From positions 220,614,263-220,678,262 of the forward strand of contig OY856188.1 in assembly GCA_963693315.1 (NCBI GenBank): 64,000 nucleotides of DNA, written 5' to 3'. Source of the DNA: Diogma glabrata (taxonomy: Eukaryota; Arthropoda; Insecta; Diptera; Cylindrotomidae). The position numbers were made by a program, and so were the translations under genes. Of the stretch, positions 10,705 through 21,624 are shown one piece after another. Position 1 is the first letter of the stretch. Every line of letters begins with the position of its first letter. The notes beneath the pieces are model-generated. The model saw only the letters and a program-made list of their open reading frames with translations, was not told the DNA's origin and searched no databases.

Positions 10705-11050
10705 GGGATTGCAATCCTGTGGTGTTTTATTTTTCCTGGCACTATGTGACTTATAAATTTTAAATCTCGGGATGCCCGGAATCTAAAAAATCGTATAGAA
10801 AAACCATCCTTTTTTTCTATGCTGCACGATCTGCTGTAGTTTACAAATTCACTCTCTGAAAAGTTACAAAGCAAAGATATAATAATTTCTAGCACAAGCT
10901 CTTTAATTAAAACTACTATCTTGATGCTTAAACAAAGCAGAAATGATACTAAATTTAAAATTATTTTTAACAAAAGAAGGGATTTTGCAGAACTTTGCGG
11001 CATTCGCTTCGATGAAACAACACCAGAAGACTAGCATAGTAACCAATGTA
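10705..11050. repeat. repeat end TAGGGATTGCAATCC, copy 1
   Basis: Immediately after the match to copy B stops, TAGGGATTGCAATCCTGTGG begins. The same start occurs at 17827, and both copies go on with TTTTTC..TCCTGG and a TAAATCTCGGG/TACCAGGATCTCGG-like word. It resembles a hAT terminal repeat. No transposase is visible here. Confidence 0.4.
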
Positions 11051-11289
11051 GCTCAGAAGCATTTTATTTTTATTTCTAAGTCGATGCATTTAAATGCTTT
11101 TAAATATATGTGTGTATAAAAACGTGTATGTTATGTTTTACGAAAAAAATTTTTTTATGTCATTTAAAATCTCGCCCCCCCCAAGATTTTGGTGAAATGA
11201 CGCCACTGGTCACAACCGACGAAATCTAGAAAACCGCTGAAAGGATTTAAAAAATTTTTAATTCTAAAAATAGGCACACTCAATGGTAA

Positions 11290-12250
11290 GAGCCGAAAGG
11301 ACAGAAGTTTGTCAAAAAAATCGCCAAGTGTGTCAAAACAAGGAAATATGCATATTTTTTGCTTAAAATACGTTCAGTTTAAGTGATGAGTAGGAAAAAA
11401 AAAATGTGGAGAAATCTGGATGGTCGGGATTGGTATGTGAGATCAAAAACTAGATTATTGCATTATAAGCTTGTCAAAAAAATTTTGTCAAGTGTGTCAA
11501 AAGTTTTATTTATTTTTTTAATTTTTTTTTTTTTTACGCAATTTTTTGGAAAAAAAAATTAATTATTTGTTTGAAATGAAATTTTATTATTATTATTGAG
11601 AATTATGGCATTCGGTATAAGTTTGTCACAAAAATGTTGTCAAGTGTGTCAAAAGAAAGATTTTAATTTATTTTTTTACCAATTTTTTGGAAAATAGTAA
11701 AATTAATTATTTGTATGACATGAAATTTATTATTATTATTGAGAATTATGGCATTATAAGTTTGTCAAAAAAATGTTGTCAAGTGTGTCAAAAGAAAAAT
11801 TTTTATTTATTTTTTCCCAATTTTTTGAAAAAAAATAAAATTAATTATTTGTTTGAAATGAAATTTTATTATTATTATTGACAATTATGGCATTATAAGT
11901 TTGTCAAAAAAATGTTGTCAAGTGTGTCAAAAGACAGATTTTTATTTATTTTTATACCCATTTTTTTGGAAAAATAAAATAAATTATTTGTACGACATGA
12001 AATTTTATTATTATTATTGAGAATTATAAGTTCGTCAAAAAAATAATGTCAAGTGTGTCAAAAAAATGATTTTCATTTACTTTTTTAGAAAAAAATAAAA
12101 TTAGTTATTTGTATGAAATGAAATGTATAATGAACATGAAATTAATATTATTGAGAATTTTATTGCATCAGTTTGTCAAAAAAATATTGTCAAGTGTGTC
12201 AAAAAAATGATTTCATTTATTTTTTTAGATAATTTTTTGGGGAAAAAAAT
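11290..12250 (+). repeat. AT-rich tandem array, about 140 bp units
   Basis: At least six units carry TTGTCAAAAAAATGTTGTC and AAGTGTGTCAAAA, then a T/A-rich stretch, TTAATTATTTGT, ATGAAATTTTATTATTATTA and GAGAATTATGGCATTATAA. Starts are near 11309, 11471, 11621, 11760, 11899, 12030 and 12173. Units in the middle are most alike, as in satellite arrays that expand by unequal exchange. Confidence 0.85.
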
Positions 12251-12259
12251 TAAGCTGTT

Positions 12260-13370
12260 TGCTTACGTAAATTTTTGAATTTGTTATAGTTTTTGAAATA
12301 TTTCTGGAATTTTGAAAAAGTTTCGAAGGGTTTCTTGATTTTGTTAGAATTTTTGGAATATTTTTAGAATTTTGAAAAATTTTAAATTTTTGATTTTTAT
12401 AATTAATAATTTCTTAAAAGTTTCTTAAAAAGATAATTTTTTAAAAAGTTTCAATTTTTGATTATTTTTGCAATATTTTTAGAGTTTTGGAAAAAGTTTG
12501 AATTTTTGAATTTTTAAAAATTTTTGGAATATTATTAGAATTTAGAAAAAGTTTGAATATTTGATTTTATTCTAATTTTAAAAAGTTTCAAGTTTTGATT
12601 ATTTTTGCAATATTTTTAGAGTTTTGGAAAAAGTTTGAATTTTTGAATTTTTAAAAATTTTTGGAATATTATTAGAAGTTAGAAAAAGTTTAAATATTTG
12701 ATTTTATTCTAATTGTTGGAATATTTTTAGAATTTTGAAAAAAAAATTTGAATTTTATATATATTTTTAGAATTTTGAAAAAAGTTTCAATTTTTGATTT
12801 TTTTAAGAATCTTCGGCATACTTTTAGAATTTTGAAAAATTTAAAATTTTTGATTTTATTATAATTTTGAAAAAAAATTCAATTTTTGATATTGTTATAA
12901 TTTTTGCAATATTTTTAGAATTTTGGAAAAAGTTTGAGTTTTTGAATTTTTAAGAATTTTTGGAATATTATTAGAATTTAAAAAAGTTTAAATTTTTGAT
13001 TTTGTTTTAATTTTTGGAATATTTTTAGAATTTTGAAAAAAAACAGCATATTTGAATTTTATATATATATTTTTAGAATTTTGAAAAAAGTTTCAATTTT
13101 TGATTTTGTAAGAATTTTCGGCATAGTTTTAGAATTTTGAAAAATTTCAAATTTTTGATTTTATTCTAATTTTTATGATTTTGGAAAAAGTTACAATTTT
13201 TGACTTTGTTATAATTTTTGCAATATTTTTAGAATTTTTGAAAAAAGTTTTAATCTTTGATTTTGTAATAATTTTTAAATGTTTTTAGGATTTTGTTTGA
13301 AAAAAGTTTGAATTTTTGATTTTATTCAATTTTTACAATATTTTTGGAATTTTGAAAGAAATATGAATTT
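12260..13370 (+). repeat. degenerate tandem array, about 65 bp units
   Basis: The phrase AATTTTTGGAATATTTTTAG, then AATTTTGAAAAAAGTTTCAA and TTTTTGATTTTGTTATAA, recurs some fifteen times with many changes. A separate block of the same family is at 29430-29725. Confidence 0.8.
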
Positions 13371-13379
13371 GTGATTTTG

Positions 13380-13757
13380 AAATATCGAAACGCTAAATGG
13401 AGAGGTTTTTGTATAGTTTGCTGATTGTATAATCTTTTCACCAAATTATATTAATTTATGATCTGTTATAATTTTCCGACAACGTATTGATGTTTCGTGT
13501 TAGTTTTGTAATACATATCTAAACAGAGATAAAAAATACAAGAACTTTAACAAAAAGTTATGTTTGAAATACATCGCTGCCCAAAACTAAAAACCATGTC
13601 CTCATTAAAGTATTTTGCCAAAAACTATATTAAACTCTTTAACCCAGACCGAAGTCTTGATATCTCAGAGCTTATGAATTCAGCCCCCCCATATTTTAAA
13701 ATTTAGAACTGTGAAAAACAAAATTTAAAAAAATTGATTACACAAAATCTTTTTCTA
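13380..13757. other. no gene seen
   Basis: AT-rich sequence after the array. It contains no open frame or repeat end that I recognise. Confidence 0.4.
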
Positions 13758-13917
13758 CACTCGAGTACCACAATACGACATATATCGAAACTCGTTTGAA
13801 TGCGGAAAAGTGAGCTATTTCCGCACTGATTTTTCATTTCTGCACTGCTTTTTCATTTCCGCACTGCTTTTGTGTTGGTAAACATTTTTATTAATAAAGT
13901 AGAAATGAATGAAAACA

Positions 13918-15043
13918 TTACTTTTGACCAAAGTAGAAAGAGCAATTATGCAAGTTATTGAATGAATATCCTCCAGGAATCGGTGGTTGTGGCAAAGGCT
14001 CTCCAACCACTTTCAAGTTTGTTCGGCTTGTTTGACTCGAAATTATTGTAACAGTTGTACCGGCTGAAACATTTTCAATGATTGATTCACTGGATTGAGT
14101 ACTGGTTGATGAGGTCGTTGAAACGTTTTCAGCTCTAACAATTTTCGAACCCAATTTTACGTTTATTGTTGAGCAAATGTTGAATGTATTTTTTTGTAAC
14201 CTTATCAGACTTCCAACCACCATGTTGCTTAATTGTAGTTAAATTCATACCCAAATCTGCCAACAAGGACGCAGACGATCGACGGAAGCAATGACCAGTG
14301 TACTCACCCGGTGACGAAAGATTCAAGAAGATTGCAATTGTTTTCGGATAGCCTCCAATCGTGTTAATGCCGATCGGCTGTTTGATGCATTTGCCCTTAC
14401 GAAAACCCAAAAAGAATCTGTCGGTGATAACGCAATGAGGACGTAGTCCTGAATACATATGTAAAATGTCAACCAAATTTACGTTCCGATCACTTCCTTC
14501 GTTGATGACAAATTGTCGAATGATTTTGGTTTTCGTTTTCAGTACGGTAATTTTAACGCCATTGTCCATGTATTCGACATCCTTTACTTTCAAATTTAAC
14601 AATTCGATTCGTCGACAAGCACCATAGACACCTACAATTAGGGCCACCTTAAAATTGTGAGTTTAGGAAAATGAAACAAAAAAATTATCAGCAAATTTTA
14701 CCTTCGTAGCCAAATAAACATCGTCGGGAGCGTCCTTCAGGAATTTGTAGATTTCTTCAATGGTGAAGATTCTTGATTTCTTCGCAAAATAATTGTCATT
14801 TTTACGCTTCAAAAGAGCTCGCAATTGTTGAATTTTGAGATATCGATGTTGTCCTTCACGTTCAACGTGGATTTTAACATTGAGTAAATGCTCCATGTAG
14901 TTGACGATTGGAATTGTTTCATCTCGGTATCGGAATAAGTAAGTTGCTTGCTTTTCGTCAATTACATAAATTTTTTTTTCACTGCACCATTGTTTGAACG
15001 CTCGATACGTTTTTTCGTATTTTTCTTTGGGTATTACCGGCAA
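13918..15043 (-). pseudogene. tyrosine recombinase / Crypton-like integrase, one intron and one frameshift
   Basis: Exon 1 (14702-15043) starts PVIPKEKYEKTYRAFKQWC and ends APDDVYLATK. A 54 bp intron (14648-14701) has GT..AG ends. Exon 2 continues VALIVGVYGACRRIELLNL, holding the first catalytic Arg. It then gives GHCFRRSSASLLADLG (H-x-x-R), LTTIKQHGGWKSDKV and the likely nucleophile Tyr in KKYIQHLL. At about 14160 the frame must change; the other frame runs on through a Ser/Thr-rich tail to FNNLHNCSFYFGQK, the type of C-terminus I expect for this family. No ATG opens exon 1 and a TGA precedes it, so the start is lost or lies in an unseen exon. Homologous multicopy insect proteins are known; whether to call it Crypton is inference. 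Confidence 0.78.
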
Positions 15044-15044
15044 T

Positions 15045-15600
15045 CAACCGATCACCATAACTAATATTTACCGTGACTGCTCTTATGTCAAATCGTTTTT
15101 TTGTTTGTTTGTTTTTCTTTATTTCCCTCAGAGAGAAACAGGTTTGTCTTCCCAAAGACGTGCGTAAATTTTTCATTTGATTCAAAATTGTACAATTATT
15201 GCGAGTTTCTTTTAAATCTATAAGAAAAAAACCAGCCACAAAAAGATAATAGTTTCTCCCTCCCGGTGACTGTATAAAAAGAAATGAAAAAAATGACGGA
15301 TTTAAGATATCATTCTAACCAAACATATAATTTTTGATCTTTTATCTATTAAAAAGAAACTAGCTCATAATGAAAAGATGGTCACCAGCAAGTTCTCATA
15401 ACATACTTTCAAAATATTTGCATAACTTAAATATTTGCACGTGGGGATTATAAAATAATAAAATATTCACTATTATAAAATCACTGGAAATAACACAATA
15501 AATGTAAAATACTCTCGTAATTATTTTCATTCATTTTATAAAAATTAGCACAAGTAAAAAGAATACATTTCACTTTTTGTTTCGTTTTAAATTATGTAAT
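15045..15600 (-). other. leader of the tyrosine-recombinase element
   Basis: Non-coding. Matches copy A at 6590-7117 and 10626-10704 in reverse orientation, which defines it as part of the repeat. Confidence 0.65.
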
Positions 15601-16056
15601 TGTTTTTAATTTATAATTTAATAGAATTGTTTGTTGTTGTAAATAAACAGAAATGCAAATGGCGAAAAGAGAAATGGAATAAGACATATTAGTGATCACG
15701 ATTTGTTATGTCTCTCTTCATACAATTTTAAAGTTATGTTCTCTCTATATTTATATACACTCTGCGCCGGCAATAAACCATGCAAAGCTCTTTCTGCTGT
15801 TCCTTCTAAATCGGAATCCTCCCCTGAGCTCATTTTTTGCAGTTTCTCCATAAAATACACGCGAAATGAAAACATGTTTGTAGTGTGGGAACAATCAAGA
15901 ACAAATGGCGTTTTTTTCTTGCATATAATCCAGCTAGCACATTGTCAAGGCATTGTTGATAGATCAATACTTCGCGTAGTTTTTTTGTAGTGATTTTTTG
16001 TAATTTTTTTTTATTTTTTGTCTATTGTGGTACTCAAGCGCAGAAAACGTTGTGTG

Positions 16057-16126
16057 CAACTCGTTTTGAAATGAATTTTTTTCAGTACACGTTCAGTGCT
16101 GAAAAAATCTTCATTTCAAAACTTGT
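16057..16126. repeat. hairpin
   Basis: GTTTTGAAATGAATTTTTTTC and GAAAAAATCTTCATTTCAAAAC-type arms (about 27 bp each) face each other across a loop of about 14 bases containing ACACGTTCAG. Confidence 0.65.
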
Positions 16127-16196
16127 AGCACAAACATCTATTTTAACATCAGGAAAAATCAACTTAAAGCAAATCGGAAAAAAATAAAATCTTACA

Positions 16197-16660
16197 AAGA
16201 GTGTGTTTTTTTTCTATATCGGAGAAGGTCGGAGAGATATTTTAAACGTCAAAAAAGTTATCTGTGTTTTTTTGCATTCTCGGATATATCTAATCTATTT
16301 GTTCCGCGTTTTTTTTTTCATTCTCGGATATATCTCAGATCATATATTTTCTCTCTGAAAACTTTTACAGATACATATTACAGAATTTTTTTTTTATCGA
16401 CTGGAAGTCATCGTTTAAAGTATAAATTTAAAAAATTGTAGGTAAAGTTTTGATTAAAAACAAATTTTTATAATTTTTTTAATAAAATTTAAATTTATTT
16501 AATAAATTTTTTTTAATTTTTTTTTTGGCGGAAAAAACTCAGAGAATATATTTTATATCTGACAGTTAATTATCGGAGGAAAAAATTATACGATATATCT
16601 GATACAGATTTTATTGCTCCGATCTCTCCGATAGAGAAAAAAAACACACCCAAAGAATAA
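16197..16660. mobile_element. MITE with about 40 bp terminal inverted repeats
   Basis: The left end GTGTGTTTTTTTTCTATATC then GGAGAAGGTCGGAGAGA is matched on the other strand by the right end (GTGTGTTTTTTTTCTCTATC, then GGAGAGATCGGAG). Inside, CTCGGATATATCT recurs. There is no coding capacity. The right end is duplicated as ACACCCAAAGAATAAAAAC. Confidence 0.75.
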
Positions 16661-17825
16661 AAACACACCCAAAGAATAAAAACTTTTTTGTTTTTTAAAC
16701 GAAAAACCGCATGCTGTATTTAAAAATTTTAAAAAGTTTTAATTCAAATGTTCGCCACTTGTCTATTCAGCATAATAATTTTTTCTATAGTCAAATTAAA
16801 GCACTGGCTATTTGTATTAAAGTACTGGCTATTTGGTCTTTGGTATATTAAAGCACTGGCTTTTAGTCAAGAAACTATGTCAGATCAATTTCAAACAAAT
16901 CCTTTCCGTATCAATTGCGCTAAATTTCATTAAAGTTACCAAATCATGGAGTGCTTCACTAAAACCTATTTATTTATTTATTTATTTATTTATGTGTCCG
17001 AATTTTTAAATTAGTGGTGCATGAGACACTTGGTGTCACCCAACATGTTGCATATATAGAACGACTGGAAGCTAGGGAAGGATTAGATAAGGCTTCAGGA
17101 GAAGAGCTGATAGGATTTTCCAAAATTTTAATCTGTTAGTTTAGCATCGTTACAGTATGGAGATGTTCTGAAGTGTAAAGATGTTCTGAATTAAACAATA
17201 AAGCGGCTTCGCTTTTCCTAGTTATCGGCAGACTTTGTTCTCTTCCTGTATTTCGTACAAGACTTTGTCATGTTTTCCCTTCCCTTTTTTCAATTGAAGT
17301 CTTAAGATTATATTTTTGGATAGAGTGGCGTTTATCATATATTTTAGGACCATGGCTTAATCCACATAACTAGCCTCGGTCATCCATATTCTTCAGCGAG
17401 CCTTATTGTTGGGAAATTACTTTTTTGACAGAGAGGAACGGGTGAGAGATTGCCTGGAATTGCATGTTTGATGATTGTTGGCATATTCAGCAGTACCAGT
17501 CCGCCCATATGTTCCTTTAGGTGCTGTTTAATTTGTGCAACTTGTTTTTTTTTGTCGAATATATCATTTGGAACTATCCCTTGAAAAAATACAACAAATA
17601 CTACTAAATACACATATACTACATCTGGCACCCATTTTTTATTTAGTTCCGAATCAATTTGAAAATTACAACTTCATAAAAGTATCTCATTTCTCATCAA
17701 GTTTAGCCGACTAGATAAACTAAATACTGGGCGTGTAAAATATGTTTGCGATTGTTTGTTTTGTTATTTTCAGTGTTAAGTGGAAATTTTAAAAGAATAA
17801 AAAAAAATCAACTAAAAAACAAAAC
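16661..17825. other. mixed non-coding sequence
   Basis: Contains a short repeat of CACTGGCT/TACTGGCTATTTG (16800-16865) and a (TTTA)n tract at 16966-16993. The 17040-17640 stretch is less AT-rich and could be an old TE, but no frame is recognisable. AGCCGACTAGATAAACT at 17703 recurs at 60572. Confidence 0.4.
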
Positions 17826-17960
17826 TACATTTATGGCTAGGGATTGCAATCCCGTTGGAATTTTTCAATCCTGGGACTACGGGATTTTGAAAATTTAAAT
17901 ACCAGGATCTCGGAAAATATATAAAATATCCTAAATATCTTCTACCGCGATTTTCTACCG
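17826..17960 (+). repeat. repeat end TAGGGATTGCAATCC, copy 2
   Basis: Shares its start and several internal words with 10705-10790, in the same orientation. Probably the terminus of a hAT-like family; the element behind it is not visible. Confidence 0.4.
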
Positions 17961-18131
17961 CTTGCTCACAAGCGGCCACCAATGTGTTTGATAAAATTTA
18001 TTTTATTTTGTATTCTGTGTAGTCTGTTTCATTGCAGCCACAACGTTTTCATAAACTGTTAGAAATTATTCCTTGCCACTAAAGTCAATCTCTTGTTAAA
18101 CTAATATTTGTTCTTTCCTATCTTTTGGATA

Positions 18132-19248
18132 TTCCCGACTGGAAATTAGTTCAGGGAACCCGGATTATGATCAGATCCGGAACAGATTTTCCGTAATACG
18201 GCCATCTGATCAGTTCCTGATCAGCGTAAAGTACCGTTTCCCTTGATCCGGCCATCTGATCAGTTCCTGATCAGCGTACAGTACCGTTTCCCTTGATCCG
18301 GCTATCTGATCAGTTACTGATCAGCGTGCAGCACTTTATCCGTTGATCCAGACATACGATCAGTTTCTGATCGAAAAAACTCATCTTATCCGATGTCCTG
18401 AACTGGATAATAATACAAAATTTAGTTTTTTACCTGATCCATTCTGTATATAATATTGCTCATTTAACAATAAATTCGTTATTAATGGTATAACTGAATT
18501 ATTATTTTGATTATATTATCGACGTCATAATGGTACATTTACTTAACTTAAAATTTTTTTGTGCAAAAAATTTTCTCATTCTTCACGAATTTTTAATAAC
18601 TTTGAAAAGTTCGCCCATCACTGGTCTAAAGATGTTTGGACTTAATAAAATACCTGAAGAAAAGACAATAAAGATATCCCAGGCAAAATCCCAAAAGCTA
18701 TAAAAAATGTGCGTTAAGGATAATAAATACATAAAAATCTTGATACGCATCTATGACCCCCACTTCATGTTTTCAGTTATATAGTTAGTTATTATATACC
18801 ATTGGAAAAATTATCAATAATGCCAAAACTTGGACTAAATAAAATAAAAATAAGAAATGATTAACAAACTTACTGTTTAAATATATAAGCATTTGATGTG
18901 TACTTGAAATTATGAATAAAATTAAGGAAAAATGGTAATATTTTTTTCATTTATTTAATGTCAAATTAATATTTAAGAACAAAATTAATTCTAAACCTTT
19001 GAACGGATCTGGTATGGATCTCTTGACCAGACCGGACATGAAACTGTTGAATGGATCTTTAAGATGGATCCGGAATGGATCTTTGAAATGGATCCGGCAT
19101 GGATCATTTAAACGGATCCTGTACGGATCATATATGGCGTGACGATTTTTAATAATGTCCGGATCAGGAGGCCTGATTCATCCCTAATCAGTCTTCAGGC
19201 AATCCTGATCCGGATCGGACCCTATACTGATCTAATTTCTAGTCGGGT
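18132..19248. mobile_element. GATC-rich TIR element
   Basis: The ends are CCCGACTGGAAATTAGTTCAG-like on the left and, on the other strand, CCCGACTAGAAATTAGATCAG-like on the right. Subterminal parts on both sides are packed with GATC words (GATCCGG, CTGATCAG, ATGGATC). Four 50 bp direct repeats lie near the left end. No transposase is visible, so it is non-autonomous. The superfamily is unclear because I could not fix a target duplication. Confidence 0.75.
18201..18400 (+). repeat. 50 bp direct repeats x 4
   Basis: Units begin at 18201, 18251, 18301 and 18351 with GCCATCTGATCAGTTCCTGA or close variants. They contain the palindromic word CTGATCAG and a second TGATCAG. Confidence 0.85.
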
Positions 19249-19664
19249 TGTTCTTTTAGATAGACAATTGATGATGCTCGATTGTTTATTAAACAAAATG
19301 TGGTTAATTTTGATGGCGAAACTGAAACATCTGCAATTTTTGGAAGGCTAATTCTCAACAAAAAAAATGGCCAAATGCAAAGAAGGCAAGAAATCTGAAT
19401 TTTGAGAGACACAACCGAAATACGTTGCAGTCGCTACCATGCATTTTACATATGAATTTGATTGCAGTCAGAAATTATAGAGCACAGTGTTATCAATTTA
19501 TTAAATTGAGGTTCAATGTTTATTTTATTTTGTCATTAAATAATAAAAAATATTTGTTGTCAGTACAGTACCTTGCAATTGAAATCATAAACATCTATTA
19601 ACTTTAATTAAATTAAATAAATCACAAAACTTTTAATAAATGCATAATTGAATGTTTTAATTGA

Positions 19665-19806
19665 AAAATAGTACATTATGATGCAAGGATGTAGAGCTTA
19701 GGTTTTTGGACGTATGTGGAGTTTGCGATTAGAGGCACCAGCCGAGATTTGCACCCACATTAAGTCCAAAATGGCTTATGTCCGTGCAGCATATACTATT
19801 TTTTAT
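19665..19806 (+). repeat. dispersed repeat, copy 1 (inverse of 29918-30060)
   Basis: Shares GTACATTA, TTTTTGGACGTATGTGGAGT, GAGATTTGCACCCACATT and CGTCCGTGCA-type words with the reverse complement of 29918-30060, over about 140 bases. Confidence 0.75.
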
Positions 19807-19821
19807 TACACTTCAAGACTA

Positions 19822-20302
19822 TAGTAGAATTTTTTTGCCAGCGAACACAAACTTTGTTTGTTATGCGCATATTGTTTGCACATGCGCATGCACATGCGCA
19901 TATTGTTTGCACATTCAGTGTCTCGATTAAAATATTAAGAAAAACTATTGGGGTCCCATTGAAATGGACAAAAAAAAAGTATAAAATTTATAAATTACTA
20001 TTGAAATTCAACCAATTATAATAGAAACCCAAAAACTAGTAGAAATATTAATGATTTTGTAGAAAATATAACAAAATTTTGATAATTAAAAATAATTATA
20101 ATAAAAATAACGACGCCTATGGAAACAAATATCACAACAAACAAATGGTACGAACTAGAAGTAGAAATTTAACTAATATAATTGTTTTGAAAACAAATTT
20201 ATCCCAAAATAAATAATACATCTCTGTTTTACTTTTTGTCTCATCTTTTATCTCTTGCTGCGTCGTAGCTGTCAGAAATTCGCTGGCAAAAAAATTCTAC
20301 TA
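19822..20302. mobile_element. MITE with TA target duplication
   Basis: TAGTAGAATTTTTTTGCC (followed by AGCGAA) at the left end is matched perfectly in inverse orientation at the right end. TA precedes 19822 and follows 20302. TA duplication and length (481 bp) suggest a Tc1/mariner-type non-autonomous element. TGCGCATATTGTTTGCACA is repeated inside (19862-19912). A related end may be present at 50865-50940. Confidence 0.78.
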
Positions 20303-21575
20303 TACCTACATACAGACTTTCTATCTAACACGGAGCAATAAAAAGCAACAACGCATAAACCACCTTCACAAAGTGTTTTCTAAATCTCACGATTAAGAGC
20401 AGGTTTGGATGAAGCCTTTCGAAGTAACTCAAAAAATTTATTATTTTATTTAATCAGGCATCTAAGCCACTTTAGCAAGTTATCGCAATGCACATAATAA
20501 ATGTTTCCCAAAACATATATTCTTTCACTCATCTGTCACTATCATCTACTTTTCTCCTACAAATCAAACAATATATGATTCGTTATTAGAAAAAAAAATT
20601 CCACTCAATTACATATAACGAAAACTTCAAAGCGAAGAATTCGAGAAAAAACTTATTTCAGCTGTTTGAAAATATAACGACGGAAATAACGAAGAATTTT
20701 TTATTTATTTGTTTCTTTAAGATTTAAAGTAAAGTAGATACACTAGTATCGTACAATCTCTCATACAGTGAACAGTTGAAAATTAGAAAGTTAATTCTTC
20801 GTTGTTAAAATATAGTGATAGTTAAAAAAGTTTTAAAGAAAAATCCGTATTGATTGTTAAAAAAGTAAATATTAGTGTTAATTTATTTTAAGAATATATA
20901 TGTTCAGTGAGTTTATTGTTGGATATTTGTCTCTTAGTTTTAGAAAAAAAATGCATTAATTAACAACGATCTGCATTTTTTTAAAAATATTTTTGGTTAT
21001 TTATTACTTTTATAAAACAACACATAACTTTAGGAAATTTGAATAATTTTGTGAAAATATATTTAAAAAAAAATCATTGTAAGTCAAAACACTACATACT
21101 ATCAATTATCATAATCACTAGAGTAGAGAAATACATTTAAAGAAACAAATTCTGGATTTTGTTATTTTTGTTGTAAACGTTGCGTGGGATGCCTGAACTG
21201 TGTTATTCCGTTGGAGCAATGAAAGTGGTTTCAAAACAAAGAATGAAAATAAAAATGAAGAGGAAAATAAATTGTTGATCTTATACTAACTGACCTAAAT
21301 CTGAGCAAAAAAACTTAAATTTTTATCTTTAAAAAATCAGACCGATGACAATACATTTATAACATAAGACAATTGCAAACACAAAATATTTGTTTGAAAT
21401 CAGTGAATTGTATTGATTACGTTAACAAAAAATAAAAGTGCAGCTGCATCAATATTTGCAGGGGATTTTTTTGTTAACATTTTCCTTTTAATAAAAAAGT
21501 ATTGTGCAATAGAGACTTTAATATATGATATTTTATTATAATATTAATTAATTAATGTGACTGACTGGAGTACAT

Positions 21576-21624
21576 ATGTCTACACAAACCCGGCACGCAA
21601 AACGTACTTTACCTGCAAACAAAA
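21576..21624 (+). other. candidate small coding exon, unidentified
   Basis: An ATG opens MSTQTRHAKRTLPANK and is followed by a good splice donor, AA|GTAAGA at 21625. The basic peptide is locally GC-richer than its surroundings. I do not recognise it and see no following exon before the TE cluster at 23370; the intron would have to span it. Could be chance. Confidence 0.2.

Larger units (their letters stand above)
13758..16038 (-). mobile_element. tyrosine-recombinase (Crypton-like) element, copy B
   Basis: The element carries a spliced tyrosine recombinase gene on the minus strand and a leader (15045-15600) shared with copy A. GAGTACCACAATA at about 13763 is repeated in inverse orientation (TATTGTGGTACTC) at 16021-16035; I use these as provisional limits. 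Cryptons normally lack terminal inverted repeats, so the limits may belong to a different, outer element. Confidence 0.6.

Noticed and set aside
10698..11003. Minus-strand 101-codon frame
   Set aside because: Overlaps a repeat end, lacks recognisable domains, and reads as chance in AT-rich DNA.
14979..15239. Minus-strand frame upstream of the recombinase as its first exon
   Set aside because: It reads through the non-coding leader shared with copy A and overlaps the recombinase in another frame.
17380..17631. Minus-strand 83-codon frame
   Set aside because: No domain, no neighbours, in mixed old repeat sequence.
18201..18400. 50 bp repeats as a possible CRISPR array
   Set aside because: No unique spacers; the whole unit repeats, it lies in a TIR element, and the genome is eukaryotic.
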